Of a stretch of 64,000 nt of DNA, positions 57,426-64,000 are shown in pieces. The notes beneath the pieces are model-generated. The model was not told the origin of the DNA. It saw only the letters and a program-made list of their open reading frames with translations, and did not search any database. Position numbers and translations under genes: made by a program. Location: positions 2,852,001 to 2,916,000 of the forward strand of contig ML058385.1 of assembly GCA_003013855.2 (NCBI GenBank). Direction: 5' to 3'. The number at the start of each line of letters is the position of its first letter. The stretch's first letter is position 1. Source of the DNA: Liriodendron chinense. Lineage: Eukaryota > Streptophyta > Magnoliopsida > Magnoliales > Magnoliaceae.

Positions 57426-58520
57426 TGTTGGACAGGGCAGCTCATCTAAGATTCCTTTAGAACTGAGAGTCCTAATTCATATTGACCCACACATAGATGG
57501 TCAAAATCATTTTAGCAAGAGAATATCTTCATTTCATTTCTATCTTCTCCATTTTCTTCTTAATTTACGAAAGATGTTACTCCTACATCACATAAGATGT
57601 TATGGCCAGATACTTTCTCCCATGTCTTTTGATGAAGGGAGAGAGATAGGTTGAAGACTCTTAGATTTACATATTTTTCACTGTCTTCAGCACAACGGGA
57701 TTTAGAATCTAATTATTCCATTTAACTACCAAATCACTCCCAATTGTGTTATAATAGAGCATGAGGAGGTAGCATGACTATAACCATCTAAATGTGGCAA
57801 AGATGTTTAATTGAAGGATTTTCATATAATTACACATGCCACAAAAAATTCATCAAACCACATCATCTCAGACATAAAGATAAACAAATAATAGCATATG
57901 AGATGGCTATCTAAAGAACTCAAGATTAGTTATGCTAATTATGCATACAAGGATAAGTTCGATAGATAGAAAATGTTTAAAGATGCTAGATTTCCTCAAG
58001 TTTACTTATAAAGCACAATTAACAGAATTTTCTCGGCAAGATTAAACAATTAAGCTTTAAATGATATTCAATCAATTTAAGATACACAAACTTAGCCGAG
58101 AATGTCACATACTACAAATGAAGCCTGCAACATATATATGGTCACAAATGATTTTAAATATTGAGCAAAATTGACCACAATAGGGATTAACAAAGCACAC
58201 AATCAATCCAAGCTAATCCAAAAGCAATTAGTTCAACAATCAAAATGATCTGAGCATACACAAGAGTTGGACTAATCAAAAGAGAATGAGGCTTAATCCT
58301 CAAATTTACCAATATGCACATATAGCTAACTACCTGACTAGCCCACAAAGCTACCCATGGATTTCCTAAAATCCAAAGGTCTAAAGATGTCAACTAGTTG
58401 TCTCATCTTGGTTGGCGCATAATATTGGTTTTGGGTATATGAATTGCCAATATGATTCCCAAAAACCCTTTGTTGTTTGCCCTTAACCATATTCTAAATT
58501 TTCTGGTTCAAATGGGTAAC
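57426..58520 (-). other. Copia B non-coding stretch
   Basis: AT-rich sequence between the internal promoter and gag. No domain, repeat or RNA gene recognised. Confidence 0.6.
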
Positions 58521-59453
58521 CTACTTTAGCATCTCCCCTACATAATCATATCTTTTAGAAGGGGATGAAACTTTCCTTTTCTTGCCAACCTTGCGAGATT
58601 TTTCCTTATTCTCAACTTTGGTTAAGTTCTTCACAATTTTTGGAGCCTTCCCATGTTGGCTCTTCTTTTCTTGAGTCACTCTTTCAGTCACAATTGATTT
58701 AACTATTTGAGGTCGGACTGAGGTGCATGGCGGTCGTTTTACAATTGGGCATTCAAATTTAAAGTGTCCCGCAAGTGGCATGAGAGAGTCGACTTCGGTT
58801 TGCTCTTAAGTGAAGAAAACTCAACCTCCACAAATACCAGAGAAGGGGTTTTCTTGACATATTTGTAACTCCATTTTTCTCCCAAATCTTTACCCATAAT
58901 ACAAGATTTACTTATTTGCGCATTTTGGGTTTCTTGGTCCTTGTTCTCATTGGTGTAGTTCTTAAGTTGGTTGACCTCAAGTTTTAGAGCTTGATTTTCA
59001 TATTTAACTGTTTTAAGTTCAAGCTCAAGCTCTTCAATTCTTTTTAATGCCTCTCTCAATTCATTTTGAACATTTTCCTTTTCTTTAGTTAGAGAGACAT
59101 GGTCAATTTCCAACTTTTGCTTTTCAATCTTTTCTTTATTGAGCTCTTTCATAACTTTTAATTTTCACAATAGAGCTCATTATAAACATCTTGTAATTGG
59201 TCATTCTCATCATTATCTTCCTCTTCACTACTAGAGGATGTCTCATCATTGCTCACATTCTCCCTTAAATTGATACTTACAACTCTTTCAGTAGAAGGGA
59301 TGGGCATGGATGAATCAGTTGTGCAAGAATGTTCATAAATAGATTCCAACTTCTCCCAAGCTTGCTTAGCAGATTCGCATGTAGATATTCTATTTTGTTC
59401 CTCTTGGGAGAGGGCACAACGGATTACATCAAGGGCGTTAATATTGCTCATAG
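58521..59453 (-). pseudogene. Copia B gag remnant
   Basis: The readable start NALDVIRCALSQEEQNRIST and SAKQAWEKLESIYEHS belong to the copia gag domain. A long coiled coil follows (ALKRIEELELELKTVKYENQ, 59152-58739), then AGHFKFECP, the second half of a zinc knuckle whose first half lies in another frame (58780 region). It ends in a lysine-rich tail. Frameshifts occur near 59155 and 58780. The first part of gag and its start codon are missing, because the sequence joins LTR DNA at 59454. Confidence 0.8.
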
Positions 59454-61121
59454 AATTGATCACACAAGGTCATTCTAAATGATCAACTATACTAACAGAA
59501 GCAATTGATCAAACAGTTCATATGCATGCTTGTATCAATCATTCAAAGATGGCATATGAGCATTTTGTCGAACACAAGATGGGCATACAGTTAAGCACTT
59601 ATAAGATTGATCAATAAAGAACAATAATAGACAAAATGCATTCACCACATTGCACACGATGTATAGTGGTTCGACGATAAGTCTACTCCACTCCCGGTTC
59701 AAGTACCCAACTCCTTTGAGTACACCGGCATTCACTATCGAAGGTTTTAAATGAGGTTCACCTCTCAACCTTTACAACTTACGCAAGGTAAATGCCTACA
59801 CAAGGACTTCTCAACACCTACGCACATATTCTCCCGTGTCGGAGGCCTACGCAAGGACTTACACGTCCTACTCAATGACAACTTCGAGATTGGATCACAA
59901 TCTCTAGACCCCAATCTCAACAAGAAGGGGGAATCAAACAATGGACTCTATAAGCTTAAACACTTACAAGAGATGAGCCCCAATTCAGCACCGTTGATGA
60001 GTAGCTTCAGCTTCCACGAATGCTTTAGCTCCTCTCCAAGTTCTCACGATTAGCAACCTTGCTTTGAATGAGATTTGTAGTGCCAAGGTGAGGGATAATA
60101 GGTTGGGAGAACCTTCTATAGGATGAGGCAATTGATGGTGAGAAAAGGTTTCTCAAAAGGTTGTATTGAATGGCTTAAATGACTAATGGATATGCCTATT
60201 TCGGATTAGGTCAACGTCCATCAATGAAGACTTGAGTTCATGTTTCAATCCGAGCTTTGAATGCATCAATGTTCTCTAACAACTAAGATTGAACAATGAA
60301 CTCAAGACATAGGTTTGAGAAGAAAGAAAATAGCTTGGGAAGACACTCTCTCAAAGCTCTCTTAGTTTTCTTGGTTAAATGCCTCATAAATGAATTTCAT
60401 TACTTAAATAGAGAGCTGAAAAACGGTTTAAAAATGGTCAGAAAATGATCATTGTCGGGCCCCCTATAAAAGGTTCGGGGCCTCTAGAAAAATCAAGTTT
60501 TATAAGTAAATGTTGCTGGACAAAAACCACCCAGTTCGGGCGCCCGACCAAGTGCCCGACCACAAGTTCAGGCGCTCGACAAAGCGCCCGACCAAGCGCC
60601 CGACCACAAGTTCAGGCGCCCGACAAAGCGACCAAGCGCCCGACCACAAGTTCAGGCGCCCGACAAAGCGCCCGACCAATGGTTCGGGTGCTCGATAATA
60701 GAGCCCGAACTCCCCTGAAATTTTCCAGAGAATTCACTAGACATTTTAGGCCAAGTTAGGGTTCCCGACTATGGAGCCCGACGGCCAGTTCGGACGCCCG
60801 ATATGAGGCCCGAAGGTGCACAGAAGATTTGCTTCTTTGTGATTTGTTTCTTTGTGCAACTCATGGTCAAAGTCCAAGGCTGATCACATGGACACAACTC
60901 TAGAAATCTGGGCTAAAAGCTCTTCCTATTTGGTTGAGCCAAACTAAAGCAAGAAGGAAGGGGTTATAGGTTGCAAGTATCACCCTGGCACGGCTAATGT
61001 ACTTAATTTCTCCAATGTTGGTGACGGCATCAATCTTCAGTTCTTCAAGAAGAGACTTTAGCTGATCTTACAGACTTGACAAAACATAGTTCACGCAATT
61101 TGACAAATATTTGTACTAACA
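59454..61121 (-). repeat. Copia B 5' LTR, truncated
   Basis: 1668 bp, lacking about 143 bp at the end next to gag compared with the 3' LTR. GGGCGCCCGAC array expanded at 60532-60700, TATA-like TTATTTAAG near 60404 (minus). Confidence 0.9.
60532..60700 (-). repeat. Expanded GGGCGCCCGAC array in copia B 5' LTR
   Basis: Three repeats of about 40-50 bp with GCGCCCGACCACAAGTTCAG, longer than the array in the partner LTR. Confidence 0.9.
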
Positions 61122-61231
61122 AAGTGTCGGCGACTCGGAAGGGTTTTCAGGGATCGGGAAGGGTTTCCGACAAATGAAAAAGTATTCCGGCATGGGTTTC
61201 CGGCGGGGATTTCGAATACCCAGAGGTTGGC

Positions 61232-61233
<2 letters not shown>

Positions 61234-61263
<30 letters not shown>
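61234..61263 (+). repeat. (CT)n microsatellite
   Basis: About 15 CT units in LTR B4, upstream of the TATA complement at 61294. Confidence 0.95.
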
Positions 61264-61266
<3 letters not shown>

Positions 61267-62011
61267 ATCGTAAAAATGACTCACTGGACGGGGTATTTAT
61301 AACCGAAGACGCCGGAACTCCACCAATGAGGGGCTACCACGTGCCACGCACCCCTAAAATACCCTCCACATACCTTAAACTTGGCGTTCGAAGGTCCGAC
61401 GCACCCAGAAATAGGTTCTGCAAATATCTGATTTTTTGGGTGTGTGGGACCTTATTTTTCAGGTGCGTGGGACTCTGAAACACCTTTAAATCAAGTCCTG
61501 AAATGTGTGGAATTTCAGGTGCGTGGGTCCATTTTTAGGGTGCGTGAGGACACCAAAACACCTTTAAATGAAAATTCAGAAATTTGTTGAATTTAAGGGT
61601 GCGTGGACCCATTTTTGGGGTGCGTGGGACTCCATGCAACCTTTGAACCAATTCTTATTTTTGCTGATTTTTCGGGTGCGTGGGTACTCGAATTTATGGA
61701 CGCGTGGGACTTAATTTTATGGGTGCGTTGACGGACTTTTGAATGCTCCAAATTGGGTTTTGAATTTCGATGAGTTTGTGGGACCCGCTTAATGATGAAA
61801 GCACATGCATTATTCATCATAAATCATAATGAAGCTATGGGTTCGATTTCGGATGGTTCTGATCACGATTATTTACGGGGCCCGCCGGAGATTTCAGCCT
61901 AAATTGGCTAAGGGGATTTTTGTAAATTTTCATTTTACGTGGGTTTGGAGGGTATTTTGTGAATTCTTTTGGAGGTGAGTGACCATTTTGCTTATTTTGA
62001 GGGCCCCTACA

Positions 62012-62608
62012 TTTTGGGACCCCAATAGATGCCCCTCCGGTGCGTTGCGATGGACGTATGGTCGTTCAATGTGGCGCACCGGACCTTTTGGGTCCCGCTA
62101 TATATAGAGAAGATAGCCAATTTTTCGTCATTTCCTCTTTTCGTTGGATTTTTTATGTACCTTCCACGCACCCAAAAATTCTCTCCAACACACCCATTTA
62201 TTCCGCACGCACCCTGAAAATTGGACTTCGCATTTTTAAATCTTTTAAAGGTGCGTGGGCTCCAACGCACCCTTCGTCGGACGTTTCAAGTAGTAAAGGG
62301 GGTGTGTGGGACCTCACGCACCCTTCGTCACCCTACAGTTGGGTTTTGAGCAACTTTTAAGGGTGCGTGGGACCTCACGCACTCGAGAATTTGGACTTGG
62401 TGAATTTGAATGTTTACGGAGGTGCGTTGGATCTCACACACCCTGAAATTGAACTCTTGGTGGATTTGGGAATTTTGGGGTGCGAGGGACCTCACACACC
62501 CATAAATTGGATTTTGTGTATTTTGGGGTGCGTGGAGCCTCACGCACCCAGATTATAGGACTTGTGGGTTTTTGAGAATTTTTTAAATTCATTTTCGTAA
62601 TTCTTGCC
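62012..62608. other. Spacer between LTRs B4 and B5 with GTGCGTGGG motifs
   Basis: Motif copies in both orientations (CCACGCACCC at 62165; GGTGCGTGGG at 62250-62540) and a plus-strand TATATATA at 62099. It may be internal sequence of the family-B element or another degraded LTR. No PBS is seen next to B5. No gene. Confidence 0.45.
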
Positions 62609-64000
62609 TGTTAGAACTTAGAAAAAGGAGAGAGATCATAACTACTCGTCAGCAGTCCTTCTTTCTTTTTTTCGTGTTTCTTTTATTCTGGGGGAATTCT
62701 GAGTATAGAGACATTCATAGACAATCATAAGCAATCACAAAGTGTACACAAGAGAGAGATATCACAAGGCGAATTTTATTCCAGAGATTCTGAGATCTTC
62801 TACATTCTAGGCTGTGATACTGGTCACGAGCCTTTAATTACATCAACGGTTGATCACCCTTGATTGGAAGGCAAAAGACTAATCCGCCGGGGATTACGGT
62901 CTTGAGTTCATGGTCGTGTAGACATTTGTTTTCTTGTTATGGACTGAGCCACATTTGTTAGACACGCCGGATGTCTATGTCCCATTTTCTTTCGGACTGT
63001 CCGGGTTGAGAGACTGTCAGGATTCGAGTGGTGCAACTCGGGGCCCGCGCCTGTTATTGTGAACAGGTGACCGTTGGAATACACATCCTCGAATGTTGGT
63101 CGGCATGACCCAAGGCCCGCGCCCATACTTTTATGATGGGTGACCTTAGGAAAGCACTCCGCAACATTCCCGAACGAGGTTTTTTAATCGAGTGGTGCAA
63201 CTCTGGGCCCGCGCCTGTTACTGCGCACAGGTGACCGCTGGAATACACGAACATCGAAATGTTGGTCGGCATAACCTAAAGCCCGCGCCCGTATTTTTAT
63301 GACGGGTGACCTTAGGAAAGCAATCCGCAACTACCTCATCAGCTCAACCGACAGACCCGTTGTCGATAGGTAGGGCATCGACTGTCTTTTTCATAGTGGC
63401 GGTCCATAGCAAGATGTTTCAAGCTTAGTTAGAACTCTTTGTTTGTGGTTTCTCATGGTAACCATAACCCCTTAGGTTTAGCCTCGGACCTTTATCCGGG
63501 ATGAATAGAGCTTTGTACAGTAAAGTAAATGTATTTCTTCTGAAGTCGGGTGACTCATCTTCGAGAACGCTCTTTCTTCTAAGTATTTTCCAATGATCTG
63601 TTTGGGATCAAGTTGGCTTTATCGAGCCAAGATCTTTTGAGGATCCAAACTCAATGGGCTGGATCGGCTATCTCCGATGCCTACAAGTGGCTAATTATAG
63701 GGTCCGATGGGTACCCACATATGACAATTTCTTATGAATAATGGGGATCGGTACCCCACGAATGCTTGACTCGGCTGTTGGATAGCCTGAGTACTTCATC
63801 TTTGCCTCGGCGTCTTTGAGATCGCGGTTGATTTCAGCTGGCACTAGTCAATTCTCAAGCCAACAGGGCACTTCACAGGGCTGAAAACGACTAAGTAGTG
63901 GACTTGTTTGGGTTTGATCGGGGAGATCGGTGAATATTATTGATGACCGTCTCAGAACAGGGGTGGATTATGTCCACCAAGATCGCGGTGCGATCACATT
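62609..64000 (-). repeat. Family-B LTR (B5), cut by window end
   Basis: Begins TGTTAGAACTTAG like B4 and B3 and follows their order (GGATGGGTAGGGCATCGAC-like block at 63360, CACTTCACAGGGCTGAAAA at 63868). It contains a two-unit repeat of about 165 bp (63010-63320), related to the 71-bp minisatellite of B1. Confidence 0.8.
63010..63320 (-). repeat. About 165-bp tandem repeat in LTR B5
   Basis: Two units, each with GAGTGGTGCAACTC, GGGCCCGCGCCTGTTA and GACGGGTGACCTTAGGAAAGC-like blocks. Confidence 0.85.

Larger units (their letters stand above)
51380..61121 (-). mobile_element. Copia element B, without polymerase, with an extra ORF
   Basis: Minus-strand element with a perfect TSD AAGTG (51375-51379, 61122-61126). 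3' LTR 51380-55049 (split by a solo LTR), polypurine tract, extra ORF, gag remains and a shortened 5' LTR 59454-61121. Protease, integrase, RT and RNase H are absent. Gag plus a late ORF with long LTRs suggests a SIRE/Maximus-like copia ancestor. The 5' LTR is fused directly to gag, so the primer-binding site and gag start are deleted. Confidence 0.9.
50180..62011 (-). repeat. Family-B LTR (B4), split by copia element B
   Basis: Family-B end TGTTAGAACTAGAAAATG at 50180; the matching start is the complement of TGTAGGGGCCCTCAAAATAA, ending at 62011. The B4 parts are 50180-51379 and 61122-62011, about 2.1 kb in all. TATAAATA at 61294-61301 (minus). The motif array is GTGCGTGGG (50957-51330, 61400-61740). 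CT microsatellite at 61234-61263. A purine-rich stretch on the minus strand just upstream (62012-62050) suggests a 3' LTR. Confidence 0.65.

Noticed and set aside
60445..60759. ORFs with repeated ARPSARPT-like sequence
   Set aside because: They are translations of the GGGCGCCCGAC minisatellite in the copia B LTR.
62012..62608. A further complete LTR or small gene with the TATATATA at 62099
   Set aside because: Motifs point both ways, no LTR ends or ORF could be fixed, so it is described only as spacer.

Overview
The window is non-coding plant heterochromatin, almost certainly from a flowering plant. Every recognisable protein belongs to a plant transposable element: Ty3/gypsy of the Tat and Athila lineages, Ty1/copia, a hAT-type MITE, and plant mobile domain (PMD) sequences. 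No intact housekeeping gene, rRNA, tRNA or CRISPR array was seen. The sequence is a deep stack of nested LTR retrotransposons whose boundaries can mostly be fixed to the base by TG...CA ends and target-site duplications (TSDs).

Layout, left. 1-1736 is the 5' end of a minus-strand Tat element inserted in an Athila gag. 1737-8658 is a rearranged Athila element, with a solo LTR of its own family (3282-5360, TSD GATAT) inside its integrase. It sits in a copia-type LTR (8659-10445, family A), which also carries a hAT MITE (9649-10414, 8-bp TSD). That LTR sits at the end of another gypsy-like element, D (10446-12358). D borders PMD pseudogene 1, which is split into 12359-13819, 30660-32166 and 38973-39169. 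The first gap holds copia element A1 (13820-30659, two 1931-bp LTRs), whose gag is split by a nearly complete Tat element (15882-26860, TSD CCAAC). The second gap holds a long LTR of family B (32167-38972), itself invaded by Athila LTRs.

Layout, right. 39170-46962 holds a truncated Athila element and two family-B LTRs in opposite orientations, one with a primer-binding site. 46963-50179 is PMD pseudogene 2. From 50180 a third family-B LTR is interrupted by copia element B (51380-61121, TSD AAGTG), which has gag remains and an extra ORF but no polymerase. Its 3' LTR contains a family-A solo LTR (52688-54624, TSD AATAG). A last family-B LTR starts at 62609 and runs off the window.

The most unusual feature is regulatory. 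In most LTRs here an array of short, usually palindromic motifs lies upstream of the TATA box. Copies of one LTR family carry different motifs, while unrelated families (copia A and Athila C) carry the same motif with the same spacers: GACCGGTC arrays in some copies, CCGATCAATCGG arrays in others. Copia B repeats the design at an internal TATA box in front of its extra ORF. This looks like an exchangeable promoter cassette moving between retrotransposon superfamilies. The Tat element also carries an antisense, intron-containing gene with its own TATA box (17236-19603).
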